Shown here: piece by piece, positions 46,914 to 57,105 of the stretch | How the letters are laid out: each line of letters starts with the position of its first letter | Position numbering within the stretch: position 1 is the first letter of the stretch | Assembly (NCBI RefSeq): GCF_900601905.1 | Contig: NZ_UWFA01000289.1 | Span: 62,001-126,000 of the forward strand | Direction: 5' to 3' | Origin: Pseudomonas viridiflava | GTDB lineage: Bacteria; Pseudomonadota; Gammaproteobacteria; Pseudomonadales; Pseudomonadaceae | DNA: 64,000 nt | The notes under the pieces: generated by a model | The model's database searches: none | Told to the model about the DNA's origin: nothing | The model's input: only the letters and a program-made list of their open reading frames with translations | Translations under genes and position numbers: made by a program

Positions 46914-49555
46914 CAGCGTTTCACCAATCCAGTCAGGCCGCCCGCAATCAGGGCGGCGGTGTCAGCCAGTGCCACGAGCGGATCCAGTCCGGCAGGCACG
47001 GCCATATAACGAGGTTCCCAGTCAGGCTGGAATTTGTCTTTGAAGCGACGCAGGCCCTGAAAATTATAGAGCTGCTCGCCACGGCGAAAGACCATCGAGC
47101 CCAGGCGCTGGGTCAACGGCGCGCCCCGACGCGGCTGCAATCCGGAGAGCGGTACCATGCCAAGGCTGAAGCGCTCGTAGCCGTGCTGTTTGTAATACAG
47201 AATCAGCCCGACCATCATGAATTCCATGGTCAACTTCGGCGCGTCGGGATGGGCGCGCATCAGGTCCAGGCTCGCCAGATCATGGCGTGAGGTTTCCAGC
47301 AGATTGGCAAACGCCACCGGCTTGCCTTCGAAATGGATGATGGCGATACGGAAATGCTTGAGGTACTCAGGGCTGAAGCGGCCCAGAGAAAAGCCTTTTT
47401 CGCGCACGTTCTTGCCGGTCAGCCAGGCATCGGAGATGACTTTCAGTTCATCCAGCGGTGCTTGCCCGACTTCATAAATCTCCAGCGAAAGACCATCGCG
47501 CCCACCCCGGTTCCAGGTGTAGCGCAGGTCTTTCATTTCCTTGCCCTTGGCGTCGATATCGAAGCGGCGCAGATCGACCCGGGCCTCTTCGCCAAGCTTG
47601 ATCGCAGTCAGGCCGATGTCCATGTAGAACGGCAGATTCTCTGCGCGCACCTGATAGAACACGGGACGGGCGTGGTGCACGTCGCACAGGTCACGGAACT
47701 GCCAGATCAGCTCGGCGCGCTGTTGGGTCGGGCCGATAGGGTCATAGAGCGCCACCAGACTGCGACCACGATGGGCATACATCAGAAACGCGTTGCCGCT
47801 CGGGTGCAGCAGCACGGCCTTGTCGCCGGTGAGCACCAGGCCGCCGTCCGGCTGGGATGACGCGTGGACGATTTCCGCAGCCTTGCTCAGCTCGGCGGCG
47901 TCCGGCAGCTTGATCACGGGCCGGGCGGTGCGCAACAGCCATGTCAGCGACACGACCACCAGCAGTACGGCGCTGCCCAGAGCGGAGCGCAAACCACGAG
48001 GGGCGTCGGCATCCAGGGTGAACTGCCACCACAGTTGATGGCTGTAGGGGACGTCCTGATAGGCAAACAGCAACAGCCAGAACGACGCGCCCAATACACA
48101 CAGGCTCGCGACCAGATAAAGCGGCGAGAACGGCAGCTCCAGCAGGCGGCTGGGGCGATAGAACGACCGACGGAAAACCGCCAGCAAGGCGGCCGTCAGG
48201 ATCAACAGCGTGGCTTCTTCATAATCAAAACCTTTGAGCATCGACAGCGCAGCACCCGCCAGCAGCAGAATCACCGTCAGCATCCACGCTGCAGACAAGC
48301 GTCGGCGCAAACCCTGAGCCAGCAGCAGACACAACACGCCGATCAGACTGGCGCCGAAGTGCGACAGGTCAATCAGGCGGTGTGGGATCAGAAATCCGAG
48401 GTCTTCGATGCGCGTGTCGATTTCCGGGGTGGCGCCGGAGAACAGCAGCACCACGCCCGAGAGAAACACCAGCAACGCCAGGATCGGCGCGGCCAGACCA
48501 GACGCCACGCGCATGGCCTGCTTGGTGGGCAGCAGGCGCTGGCCTTCAGTAAACAGCAGAGTCAGGCACGCCAGCAGCAGCGGCAGAACCACGTAGATCA
48601 TCCGATACAGCAGCAAGGCTGCGGCCAGCGGCGCAGCACCCAGTTCATTGGCGAAGGCTGCGAGCAGAATCGCTTCGAAAACCCCGACACCGCCTGGCAC
48701 ATGGCTGAGCACACCTGCGGCCAGAGCCAGCAGATAAACCAGCAGGAAGGCACCGAAGGGCGGCGACTGCGGCAGTAGCAGATAAAGCACGGTAGCGGCT
48801 GCGGCCACGTCCAGTGCGGTAATCACCAGTTGCATGACCGTCAGGCGTAAATCCGGAAGGCGTAACGTACGCCGTCCGGCGCGAACCAGCAGGTTATGGG
48901 GGATCGTCTGTTCCGGCAGGCGACGCCGGTAAACGGCAACCGCCAGCAAGCAGCTCAAGAGCAGCACGGCAATGGCAATGATCGCCAGCATGTCCACGGG
49001 CAAATGCAGCGCCAGGGACGCGCCGGACAAATTACTGAGGGTTGCCAGCGCGGCAAGAGGCGGCAGAGCGCAGCCCAGGGACAGGCTGGCGAACAGGGTC
49101 ATGCGCGCAACTTCAACCGCGCCGATACCTTTACGTGAATAAAGCCGGTAGCGCACCGAGCCACCGGAAAGCATCGACAGCCCCACCGCATTGCCGATCG
49201 CAAAGGCGGTAAAGCCGCCCATCGCCAGAGTCTTGTTCGGCAGGTTTACGTTGGCGTAACGGCTGGCCGACCATTCATAGCCCAGCAGAATCACGAACCC
49301 GATGGCAGTCGCCAGCACCGCACCCGCCAAAGAGGGGATCGGTACGCTGAGCAGTGAGTCATGCAATGCATACAGATCCAGCTCGCTCAACATATGTCGG
49401 CAAGCGATCAGTGCGATCGCAAATAACAGCAGCGTCACGCCGAGCCCGATGGGTTGGCGGTATTTGCTCAGCAGCTCCAGCCACTGGAGACGGGCAGGTT
49501 GAATGGGTTGAGTCGCCGTAACTGCTTCATTGGTGTCTGACGAGTTGTCGCGCAT
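46913..49555 (-). CDS. mprF: Aminoacyl-phosphatidylglycerol synthase/flippase MprF
   Basis: MprF transfers an amino acid from aminoacyl-tRNA to phosphatidylglycerol and flips the product, lowering the net negative charge of the membrane. The 880-residue protein starts at ATG 49555, with AGGAG seven bases upstream. The N-terminal part (about 25-510) is a multi-helix flippase domain containing GGVGVFEAILL; the C-terminal DUF2156/GNAT-like synthase domain spans about 545-860. Whether alanine or lysine is used cannot be read from sequence; alanine is expected from P. aeruginosa. The hydrolase gene follows with a 4-base overlap. Confidence 0.94.
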   Translation of the reverse strand: MRDNSSDTNEAVTATQPIQPARLQWLELLSKYRQPIGLGVTLLLFAIALIACRHMLSELDLYALHDSLLSVPIPSLAGAVLATAIGFVILLGYEWSASRYANVNLPNKTLAMGGFTAFAIGNAVGLSMLSGGSVRYRLYSRKGIGAVEVARMTLFASLSLGCALPPLAALATLSNLSGASLALHLPVDMLAIIAIAVLLLSCLLAVAVYRRRLPEQTIPHNLLVRAGRRTLRLPDLRLTVMQLVITALDVAAAATVLYLLLPQSPPFGAFLLVYLLALAAGVLSHVPGGVGVFEAILLAAFANELGAAPLAAALLLYRMIYVVLPLLLACLTLLFTEGQRLLPTKQAMRVASGLAAPILALLVFLSGVVLLFSGATPEIDTRIEDLGFLIPHRLIDLSHFGASLIGVLCLLLAQGLRRRLSAAWMLTVILLLAGAALSMLKGFDYEEATLLILTAALLAVFRRSFYRPSRLLELPFSPLYLVASLCVLGASFWLLLFAYQDVPYSHQLWWQFTLDADAPRGLRSALGSAVLLVVVSLTWLLRTARPVIKLPDAAELSKAAEIVHASSQPDGGLVLTGDKAVLLHPSGNAFLMYAHRGRSLVALYDPIGPTQQRAELIWQFRDLCDVHHARPVFYQVRAENLPFYMDIGLTAIKLGEEARVDLRRFDIDAKGKEMKDLRYTWNRGGRDGLSLEIYEVGQAPLDELKVISDAWLTGKNVREKGFSLGRFSPEYLKHFRIAIIHFEGKPVAFANLLETSRHDLASLDLMRAHPDAPKLTMEFMMVGLILYYKQHGYERFSLGMVPLSGLQPRRGAPLTQRLGSMVFRRGEQLYNFQGLRRFKDKFQPDWEPRYMAVPAGLDPLVALADTAALIAGGLTGLVKR

Positions 49556-49746
49556 CAATCACTCCTTGGATCGTGCGGGACAGAATGGAGGTATACAGCC
49601 AAGTTACCAATCCCTACGCAGAAAATATTTCGAGATGTTAGCGCGTCAACGTCTAACGAGCGAATGGAGCGGGTTCGTTTGTGTAACTGTTCAGCAGCAG
49701 TTCAGCTATTCAAATCTTATCGGCAGGCTGTAACAAAACTGTCGGC

Positions 49747-49769
49747 CTTTGTAATATTACGTTACAAGG
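49747..49769. other. Palindrome upstream of mprF
   Basis: TTGTAA-TATTACG-TTACAA (49749-49767), extended by CCT/AGG, is an inverted repeat about 195 bp upstream of mprF. It has the shape of a transcription-factor site, but I recognise no factor. Confidence 0.35.
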
Positions 49770-49857
49770 CGTGACGATTGGACGTCAGCCGCTGCGAAAA
49801 ATTGCGTTGACGGACAATGAGTTGGAGGCGCGCCAGGGGGGGGTTTCGAGCGCGCAC

Positions 49858-49888
49858 AAAAAAGGCCACTCTTTCGAGTAGCCTTCTT
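49858..49888 (-). terminator. Terminator of the first tRNA-fMet gene
   Basis: On the minus strand AGGCTACTC / GAGTGGCCT (one T-G pair) with loop GAAA is followed by TTTTTT. Confidence 0.8.
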
Positions 49889-49895
49889 TGATGTT

Positions 49896-49972
<77 letters not shown>

Positions 49973-50115
49973 TCTGTGTGGCGGCATTCTACAGCGCAAT
50001 GGCGGGGTGTCAACCTTTAATCCGGAAAGTTGGCAAATAAGCGCTGCTTGAGACTTTGGAGAGTTAAGTGGCAGGCCGGGTTGAGATTTGCCCGGCCTGG
50101 TCATTTACGGATTCG

Positions 50116-50203
50116 GTAGGAACGCGCTTGCCCGCGATGCGTCGGGCTCGGTCTGCCTGTCATACCGCGTCATCGTTCTTCGCGGGCAAGCGCGCTCCTA
50201 CAG
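50116..50203. repeat. REPIN of the AGGAGCGCGCTTGCCCGCGA class
   Basis: GTAGGAACGCGCTTGCCCGCGATGC (50116-50140) and TTCGCGGGCAAGCGCGCTCCTACAG (50179-50203) form an inverted pair, located in the spacer between the two tRNA-fMet copies. Confidence 0.85.
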
Positions 50204-50229
50204 ATAATGCGTACAAAACCAGCGCGCAC

Positions 50230-50262
50230 AAAAAAGGCCACTCTTTCGAGTAGCCTTTTTTG
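50230..50262 (-). terminator. Terminator of the second tRNA-fMet gene
   Basis: This has the same stem and loop as the copy at 49858-49888, differing by a T for C in the T-run, so the run here is uninterrupted. Confidence 0.8.
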
Positions 50263-50267
50263 ATGTT

Positions 50268-50344
<77 letters not shown>

Positions 50345-50604
50345 TCTGTGTGTCGGCATTCTACAGCGCATCGCCGTGCTGTCAATCGCTAATTTCTGAA
50401 AAAGGCTTTTCCTTCAAGTGCTTAGCTCTCCAAGTGAGCGCTGTCATCAGTGCCCGGGCCCTGTAGGGCGGGGCTATGCGGCGATGTGCAGCCATTGGCC
50501 AAGGCGAAATCTTATTTACCGAACACCGCTTTCGCACATCATGAGATGCCACTTGCCGACGCGAATGAGATACTGGCCGACCCTTTCTACCGCCAACCAC
50601 CTTC

Positions 50605-51666
50605 ATGACGCAGCGCAAAATCATTCATGTCGACTGTGACTGCTTCTATGCAGCCATCGAAATGCGCGATGACCCACGTTTGGCCGGCAAGCCTCTGGCG
50701 GTTGGTGGCTCGGCGGATCGGCGCGGCGTGATCGCGACTTGCAACTACGAAGCGCGGGCCTATGGGGTGCGCTCGGCAATGTCTTCTCGCCATGCATTGA
50801 AGCTTTGCCCGGACCTGACCATCGTCAAGCCGCGCATGGATGCTTATAAAGAAGCGTCTCGGGAAATCCAGACCATCTTTCGTGATTACACGGATCTGAT
50901 TGAGCCCTTGTCGCTGGACGAAGCCTTTCTCGACGTCTCCGATGCCAGCCATTTCGACGGCAGTGCCACGCGTATAGCCCAGGACATTCGGCGTCGTGTG
51001 TCTAATCAGCTGCATATCACCGTTTCCGCAGGCGTGGCCCCCAACAAGTTTTTGGCGAAAATCGCCAGTGACTGGAAAAAACCCAACGGCCTCTTCGTCA
51101 TCACGCCGAATCAGGTGCAGGAGTTCGTCGCGCAGCTACCGGTGAGCAAGCTGCATGGCGTTGGCAAGGTCACGGCCGACAAATTGGGCAAGCTGGGCAT
51201 CATCAGCTGCACGGATTTACTGGACTGGAAGAAGTTGGCGCTGGTTCGCGAGTTCGGCTCGTTCGGCGAGCGGCTGTGGAGTCTGGCTCGGGGCATTGAT
51301 GATCGCCCGGTGCAAAATGACAGCCGCCGTCAGTCGGTGAGCGTGGAAAACACCTACGACACTGATCTGCCGGATTTGGCCAGCTGCCTGGAAAAGCTCC
51401 CTGAACTACTGGAGACGCTGGCTGGACGCGTGGCACGGATGGACGGGCAATACCGTCCCGGCAAGCCGTTCGTCAAAGTGAAGTTTCACGACTTCACCCA
51501 GACCACCCTGGAGCAGTCAGGCGCCGGGCGCGATCTTGAGAGTTTCGAGCAGCTGCTGACCCAGGCATTTGCCCGTGGCGGCAAGCCAGTGCGGTTGTTG
51601 GGCATTGGCGTGCGGTTGCAGGATTTGCGTGGCGCGCATGAACAGCTGGAGTTGTTCTCGTCCTGA
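50605..51666 (+). CDS. dinB: DNA polymerase IV
   Basis: DinB is a Y-family translesion polymerase. The 353-residue protein starts MTQRKIIHVDCDCFYAAIEMR with the catalytic Asp and the family's Cys-Phe-Tyr steric-gate segment, followed by SLDEAFLDV (about residues 102-110, active-site Asp-Glu) and the little-finger domain (about 240-350). The beta-clamp-binding C-terminus QLELF is present. I see no CTGT-N8-ACAG LexA box in the 259 bp upstream. Confidence 0.96.
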   Translation: MTQRKIIHVDCDCFYAAIEMRDDPRLAGKPLAVGGSADRRGVIATCNYEARAYGVRSAMSSRHALKLCPDLTIVKPRMDAYKEASREIQTIFRDYTDLIEPLSLDEAFLDVSDASHFDGSATRIAQDIRRRVSNQLHITVSAGVAPNKFLAKIASDWKKPNGLFVITPNQVQEFVAQLPVSKLHGVGKVTADKLGKLGIISCTDLLDWKKLALVREFGSFGERLWSLARGIDDRPVQNDSRRQSVSVENTYDTDLPDLASCLEKLPELLETLAGRVARMDGQYRPGKPFVKVKFHDFTQTTLEQSGAGRDLESFEQLLTQAFARGGKPVRLLGIGVRLQDLRGAHEQLELFSS

Positions 51667-51703
51667 TGGCAGGTCCGCCTGCAATGAACTTGTCCTGTGC
51701 AGA

Positions 51704-51735
51704 CTGTGCGGGACCGGCTTTGGCCGGGAAGGCGA
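51704..51735. repeat. Partial REP of the GGGACCGGCTTTGGCCGG class
   Basis: GCGGGACCGGCTTTGGCCGGGAAGG resembles one arm of the REP class at 34320-34346; the second arm is weak. It lies between dinB and the convergent lipoprotein gene. Confidence 0.5.
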
Positions 51736-51820
51736 GGGTCCGGTTGACACCTATGCAGTGTATGTTCGGCCTCCTCCAGGTTAAAGCCTGTCCCACCGGC
51801 AGGTTATTGCGGGAGTTGGC

Positions 51821-52774
51821 TCACTTCTTCACCCCAGGATCCGCAACCAGTCGCCCCGCATCCTTGGCCAACGCTTTGAGAAACTCGCGCTGCAGCTCTG
51901 GATCGTCGCGGGTCATTTCAATCAGGCTCTGTTCCAGGTCGCTGGCTTCTTCTTCCAGGCCCAGTTCCGAAAGGCGTTTGACGCGGTAGACCCACTGACT
52001 GACTTCGTCGTCTTCAAGGTCGTCGTAAATCAGGCCATGAGCTTCCAGCAATTTGCCACGCAATGACCGGCTGATCGGCAGGTCGACGTTGGCGTGGGCA
52101 TTGTCCTGGTCATCTTCGACGCTGATGTAGAGGCGCGTCACATGGCTCAGGTCCTGCTCGGCGAATGGACTGTCGAGCAGGCTCAGACGCAACACGCCGT
52201 TACGGTCGGTGGTCAGGTCGTGAGTCTGGTTGCCCGCTTTGACCATGACCGGACGCTCGTTCCAGGGCAAGGTCGAGTTCTCGATCTTCTTGTCCCGCTG
52301 TACTTCGTCAATGGCCGCCAGATTCTGTTGCGAACGCCCGTGGGAGGGCGCGTTCATGAACGGATTGAGCCCGGCAAAACCGTAACTGATCCAGTCTTTG
52401 GTGACGCTGTCGGGCAGGCGACCCAAGGCAATCACGTTTACCACATTGGCACCTACCCCTGCCACGACAGCCACGGCCCCCAAGGGGATTTCGTAGATTT
52501 CCCGCCAGGGTTGGTAGGGGGTATAGCGATCGTAGTGACGAGTGACTTCAAACTCGGTCACTTCGAAGGATTTGTGTTCGTGGATGCGCACGCGTCGTTG
52601 TGGCAACTCAAGGGTCTTGGGCTCGCCTATATCGATCTGGACGCTGTGTTCGAGCAACTTTCGCTCGATACGCTCTTCGTGCTCGCTGCGTTGTGACAAG
52701 TGATTGGCACAGCCGCTGACCAGGGTGATGCACAGCAATGTGCAGCCTAGGCGTAGGGTGTTTGCGTTGAACAT
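51821..52774 (-). CDS. Outer-membrane-type lipoprotein of unknown function
   Basis: A 317-residue lipoprotein: signal with lipobox TLVSGC (lipidated Cys at about residue 22), then a mostly charged and hydrophilic mature region. A hydrophobic stretch (about 95-125, PLGAVAVVAGVGANVVNVIAL) could be a membrane segment. Start at 52774 (MFNANTLRL); an in-frame codon at 52840 would add 22 residues before the signal. I do not recognise a domain. It lies downstream of proS on the same strand with 89 bp between, like PA0957 next to proS (PA0956) in P. aeruginosa. Confidence 0.8.
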   Translation of the reverse strand: MFNANTLRLGCTLLCITLVSGCANHLSQRSEHEERIERKLLEHSVQIDIGEPKTLELPQRRVRIHEHKSFEVTEFEVTRHYDRYTPYQPWREIYEIPLGAVAVVAGVGANVVNVIALGRLPDSVTKDWISYGFAGLNPFMNAPSHGRSQQNLAAIDEVQRDKKIENSTLPWNERPVMVKAGNQTHDLTTDRNGVLRLSLLDSPFAEQDLSHVTRLYISVEDDQDNAHANVDLPISRSLRGKLLEAHGLIYDDLEDDEVSQWVYRVKRLSELGLEEEASDLEQSLIEMTRDDPELQREFLKALAKDAGRLVADPGVKK

Positions 52775-52863
52775 GAGATCTCTTGCAAATGAGGGCGCGT
52801 GGCGTCGCTCGCGCGTCATGGCTGATGCGACAGCGCCCATCTTTCAATGGGCGCTGTCGGGAC

Positions 52864-54579
52864 TCAGCGGCGAATGCGTCCCTGAATGAAGGACAGTACA
52901 TCGGCAACCGGCAGAGCCTGAGCTTCTGGCTCGATGCGGCTCTTGTATTCAAGATTGCCTTCGGCCAGGCCGCGATCACTGACCACGATGCGATGGGGGA
53001 TACCAATCAGCTCCATGTCAGCGAACTTGTTGCCCGGGCTGGTTTTCTTGTCACGATCGTCGAGCAGCACTTCAAAACCGGCAGCGGTCAGTTCGGCGTA
53101 GAGCTTGTCGGTGGCTTCGCGCACGGCGTCGGTTTCATAGCGCAGTGGAACCAGAGCGATCTGGAACGGTGCCAGGGTGTCGTTCCAGATAATGCCATTG
53201 GCGTCGCTGTTCTGCTCGATGGCGGCTGCCACCACGCGAGAAACACCAATCCCGTAGCAACCCATGGACAGGTTGACCGGTTTGCCGTTTTCGCCAAGAA
53301 CCTGGCACTTCATGGCTTCGCTGTACTTGGTGCCCAGCTGGAAGATATGACCGACCTCGATGCCGCGCTTGATTTCCAGCGTGCCTTTGCCGTCCGGGCT
53401 TGGGTCGCCGGCCACAACGTTGCGCAAGTCGGCAACGGTAGGTACCGGCAGGTCACGTTCCCAGTTGACGCCGAAGTAGTGCTTGTCGTCGATATTCGCG
53501 CCGATGCCAAAGTCGCTCATCAGCTCGACCGAACGGTCGATGATGCACGGCAGCGGCAGGTTCAATGGGCCCAGAGAACCCGCGCCTGCGCCGATGGCGT
53601 CACGCAGCTCGGCTTCGCTGGCCATGACCAGCGGGCTGGCGACCAGTTCGAGTTTGGCAGCCTTGATTTCGTTGAGTTCGTGGTCACCACGAATGATCAG
53701 CGCAACCAGCTTGCCTTCTTCGGCAGCGTGCACCACCAGGGTCTTGATGGTTTTCTCGATAGGCAGATTGAAGCCTTCAACCAGTTGCGCGATGGTCTTG
53801 GCGTTCGGCGTGTCTACCAGGCGAAGCTCTTCAGTCGGTGCCGCGCGGGAGGTTTCACGCGGGATGGCTTCGGCTTTCTCGATATTGGCGGCGTAGTCGG
53901 AAGCATCGCTGAACACGATATCGTCTTCGCCGGACTCGGCCAGGACGTGGAATTCGTGGGAGCCTGCGCCGCCGATCGAGCCGTTGTCCGCCTCTACCGG
54001 GCGAAAATTCAAGCCCAGACGGCTGAATACATTGCAGTACGCCAGATGCATGCGGTCGTAAGTCTGTTGCAGCGAGGCATGATCGGCGTGGAAGGAGTAA
54101 GCGTCCTTCATGACGAATTCGCGGCCACGCATCAAGCCGAAGCGTGGACGAATCTCATCGCGGAATTTGGTCTGGATCTGGTACAGATTGATCGGCAGCT
54201 GTTTATAGCTATTAAGCTCATTGCGGGCCAGATCGGTGATGACTTCTTCGTGGGTCGGGCCCAGGCAGAATTCACGATTGTGCCGATCGGTCAGGCGCAT
54301 CAGTTCAGGGCCATACTGTTCCCAGCGGCCGGACTCCTGCCAGAGTTCTGCAGGCTGAATGCCAGGCATCAACACTTCGTGAGCGCCAGCAGCGTCCATT
54401 TCCTCGCGAACAATGGCTTCAACCTTGCGCAGTACGCGCAAGCCCATGGGCAGCCAGGTATAAAGGCCGGAAGCGAGTTTGCGAATCATGCCGGCACGCA
54501 GCATCAGCTGGTGGCTGACCACGACCGCATCGGAAGGGGTTTCTTTCTGTGTGGCGAGCAAATATTGACTGGTGCGCAT
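52864..54579 (-). CDS. proS: Prolyl-tRNA synthetase
   Basis: ProS charges tRNA-Pro. The start at 54579 ([19 protein letters not shown]) gives 571 residues, the length of the bacterial form with an editing domain inserted between motifs 2 and 3. The segment [20 protein letters not shown] holds motif 1, [21 protein letters not shown] (in parts) motif 2, and [18 protein letters not shown] motif 3. It lies between the lipoprotein gene and the porin gene on the minus strand. Confidence 0.97.
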   Translation of the reverse strand: MRTSQYLLATQKETPSDAVVVSHQLMLRAGMIRKLASGLYTWLPMGLRVLRKVEAIVREEMDAAGAHEVLMPGIQPAELWQESGRWEQYGPELMRLTDRHNREFCLGPTHEEVITDLARNELNSYKQLPINLYQIQTKFRDEIRPRFGLMRGREFVMKDAYSFHADHASLQQTYDRMHLAYCNVFSRLGLNFRPVEADNGSIGGAGSHEFHVLAESGEDDIVFSDASDYAANIEKAEAIPRETSRAAPTEELRLVDTPNAKTIAQLVEGFNLPIEKTIKTLVVHAAEEGKLVALIIRGDHELNEIKAAKLELVASPLVMASEAELRDAIGAGAGSLGPLNLPLPCIIDRSVELMSDFGIGANIDDKHYFGVNWERDLPVPTVADLRNVVAGDPSPDGKGTLEIKRGIEVGHIFQLGTKYSEAMKCQVLGENGKPVNLSMGCYGIGVSRVVAAAIEQNSDANGIIWNDTLAPFQIALVPLRYETDAVREATDKLYAELTAAGFEVLLDDRDKKTSPGNKFADMELIGIPHRIVVSDRGLAEGNLEYKSRIEPEAQALPVADVLSFIQGRIRR

Positions 54580-54698
54580 GGTAGGCCGTTGTCGGTTGCT
54601 GAGACTGTAAATGACTGGGCATTGTACGGGCAGCATCTGGCCCCGTACAGGCCAAGACGGCCATGGGAGGGCTGCAAAAATACTTTTGCGTACGTATG

Positions 54699-54726
54699 AA
54701 AAAGCCCGGCAAGAGCCGGGCTTTTT
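54699..54726 (-). terminator. Rho-independent terminator of the oprD-type gene
   Basis: AAAAAGCCCGGC / GCCGGGCTTTTT with loop AAGA forms a 12-bp stem between the porin stop codon and proS. Confidence 0.9.
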
Positions 54727-54750
54727 CCATTACAAGTAGCGAAATTGCGA

Positions 54751-56073
54751 TTACAGGACCGAGATCGGGTAGTCGACAATCAGGCGGAACTCGTTGATAT
54801 CGCCTTCGCCCTGGTCAGCGTTGGCGCGGTGCCATGCCTGACGGATACGGAACGACAGATCCTTGGCTGGGCCAGTCTGCAGAACGTATTTGGCTTCAAG
54901 GTTGGTTTCGTGGTGCTTACCATCTGCACCGTACAGACCCGCGTAGGAGCTGTTGGTCGGAGTGTTGGTGCCGTCGATGTCATAACCTTTGATGTAACGG
55001 GTCATGAAGCTCAGGCCAGGCACGCCGTACGGAGACATGTTCAGGTCGTAGCGAGCTTGCCAGGATTTCTCGCCAGGACCGTTGAAGTCAGAGTACTGGA
55101 TGGAGTTGTTCAGGAAGATCGAGTCGCCGCCACGGTTGTTGTCGCCGATACCGATGTAGTCGAATGGCGTGTCACCGTTGATCTTCTGGAATGCCAGGGT
55201 CAAGGTGTGCGCAGCTGCAAACGAGTAGGCAACGGAGCCGGAGAACGCAGTGTTGCTGATGTCGCCTGCTTTGGCGCTGCCTTCATCGACAGTGCGGTAC
55301 AGGTTGGCATCGAATGCCAGAGACTGAGAGTCAGTCAGCGGCAGTGCGTAGTTCAGGTTGGCGTAGTACTGATCCCAGATGTCTTCCAGCTTCGCGCCGT
55401 AGAACGCGACACCCAGGTTGTCGGTAATTGCATATTTACCGCCGACGAAGTCGGCAGATTTCGCCGTTTGTCCGGCATAGGTAGCCCAGATAGTGCCGTT
55501 ACGGTTGGTTTCGTCCTGGCTGGTGCCGGAAGTGAAGTGACCGCCTTCCAGATCCAGACCTTTGATCTCGCTGCTCTGCAGGCTGATACCGGTCGCGGTT
55601 TGCGGCAACAGACGGGAACCGCCCACTGCGAATACCGGGCTGGTAGGCTGCATGTCACCGATTTTCAATTCGGTTTTCGAAACGCGGAATTTAACAGCGC
55701 CACCGGCTTTGCCGAAGCTGTCTTCGTTCTTGCCCTGGCTGTCGGTGACCAGGTTGCCCGAACCGGAGTACTTGTCCTGGCCGTCAAGTTTCAAGCCAAA
55801 GTAGCCGAAAGCATCAACGCCGACACCGATGGTGCCCTGGGTGTAGCCAGAGCTGTAGGTGCCCCAGAAACCCTGGGTCCAGTCTTTGTCGTCAACAGCG
55901 CCGTTTTTCTTGTCGCGGTTGAAATAGTAGTTGCGGGCCTTCACGTCCAGTGTGCTGCCTTCGATGAAACCCTTGGCTTCAGACTGGTCGCTGACGAACG
56001 CTGCTGCCGTTGCCAGTTGGGTGCTGGCTGCAGTAACGGCCAGTGCAATTGCGCTCCACTTCATCACTCTCAT
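54751..56073 (-). CDS. oprD: OprD-family outer membrane porin
   Basis: OprD-family porins let basic amino acids, peptides or organic acids cross the Pseudomonas outer membrane. The 440-residue protein has a signal peptide (MRVMKWSAIALAV, cleavage after ATA near residue 24) and the alternating beta-barrel pattern of an 18-strand OprD channel; characteristic elements include GFIEGSTLDVKARNYYFNRD in parts, GGSRLLPQTATG, and the terminal RLIVDYPISVL. It lies beside proS, as PA0958 does in P. aeruginosa, so orthology to OprD itself is likely. Start at 56073 with AAGGAG upstream. Confidence 0.9.
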   Translation of the reverse strand: MRVMKWSAIALAVTAASTQLATAAAFVSDQSEAKGFIEGSTLDVKARNYYFNRDKKNGAVDDKDWTQGFWGTYSSGYTQGTIGVGVDAFGYFGLKLDGQDKYSGSGNLVTDSQGKNEDSFGKAGGAVKFRVSKTELKIGDMQPTSPVFAVGGSRLLPQTATGISLQSSEIKGLDLEGGHFTSGTSQDETNRNGTIWATYAGQTAKSADFVGGKYAITDNLGVAFYGAKLEDIWDQYYANLNYALPLTDSQSLAFDANLYRTVDEGSAKAGDISNTAFSGSVAYSFAAAHTLTLAFQKINGDTPFDYIGIGDNNRGGDSIFLNNSIQYSDFNGPGEKSWQARYDLNMSPYGVPGLSFMTRYIKGYDIDGTNTPTNSSYAGLYGADGKHHETNLEAKYVLQTGPAKDLSFRIRQAWHRANADQGEGDINEFRLIVDYPISVL

Positions 56074-56173
56074 CGTGACTTGCTCCTTTGGTTTTTAAGA
56101 GAAGAGTACTGCCGCCCACCTGTTTTTTTATCTGGACGGCTCTTTCTTTTTTTGTGTCGGCGAAACTTATAGC

Positions 56174-57105
56174 ACGCTGACAATGGTGGCGATAGTTGCT
56201 GATCTATCCTTGCAAAATCTTTACGGCCATGTCGCAAACGCAGGGTGTCCATGTCGCAAAAGCGTGGCCGGTTTTATGGGCTCTGCAACTTCTGCGGTAC
56301 TTCAAATGGCTTGAGGATAGATGTAAAAAATCTATCTGCGGCTCACTCTCTTACATCCCTGTCCCGTTGCTTTTGACTTTTCCGTGGCCTCGGGTTGCTG
56401 TTTTCCGCCAGCAGCACCGATCAGCCTTGATGGAGATATAGCAACAACCGTGCACAAAGCTGCCGGTCATGAGAAAAAAATGTGAAAACGCTAGCATTGA
56501 CCTTGCGTTTCGTCGTTAAGTGACTGTTTTAAATAAGTATTATTCCTTGATGAATTTTTCCGCCGCGCGGCCCGGGGGAGGCGTTTCGACGGTTTTTTCC
56601 GGGCTGGCGTTACCGCCGCACCGGGTGGGTGGGTAATTCCCGGATCAATTGCGTCTTGTCGCTCGTTGAGTGAGTCGTTTTGGTGCGCTGACCCGCTTGT
56701 ACGCCTCAAGGTGGGACCAAGCGCCTGGCCGTAAATTATCTGTAGCGCGTGGATGCTTCATTTGTATGACGCGGCGTTGCTGCTGGCGAAAAAAGGCTCT
56801 GGCTAACTGCCGTGGAGTAGCGATAGGTAACAGCTGTCTCAGCCGGGAGAAACAAGCAGGCTGTCCGAAAACAGGGCGTTTCAGCGCTTTGCTGTGCGCT
56901 ACTGGTGCAAAGGCTCGGTTGAGCTGGTGTGTTCAGGTGAGTGGCCAGATGGCATTGGCATGGGGGCGTATGCGCATTGAAATGCGTATTAACTGCCCCG
57001 CGGCAGTGAAGTCACGTTTATTCCCGAGTATCCTGCCGGGTATTGTGCGGCAGGTTCCAAGGGGCAGGTCGCACCGAAATTAACCTGTAGATCAGGAGTT
57101 AAATC
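56174..57105 (+). other. 930-bp interval without a convincing gene
   Basis: Between the porin and the HIT gene I find no reading frame that looks translated: the longest plus-strand frame (56670-57083, 137 codons) encodes an Arg/Cys-rich sequence of no family character. The segment 56460-56560 is AT-rich, and 56560-56630 is GC-rich with short palindromic patches. The porin leader and possibly a small RNA may be here. Nothing is assigned with confidence. Confidence 0.5.

Noticed and set aside
50346..50604. LexA box upstream of dinB
   Set aside because: I looked for CTGT-N8-ACAG and found none, so SOS control of dinB is not claimed.
56670..57083. 137-codon frame in the oprD-HIT gap
   Set aside because: Arg- and Cys-rich translation, no ribosome site, and no recognisable motif; treated as noncoding.
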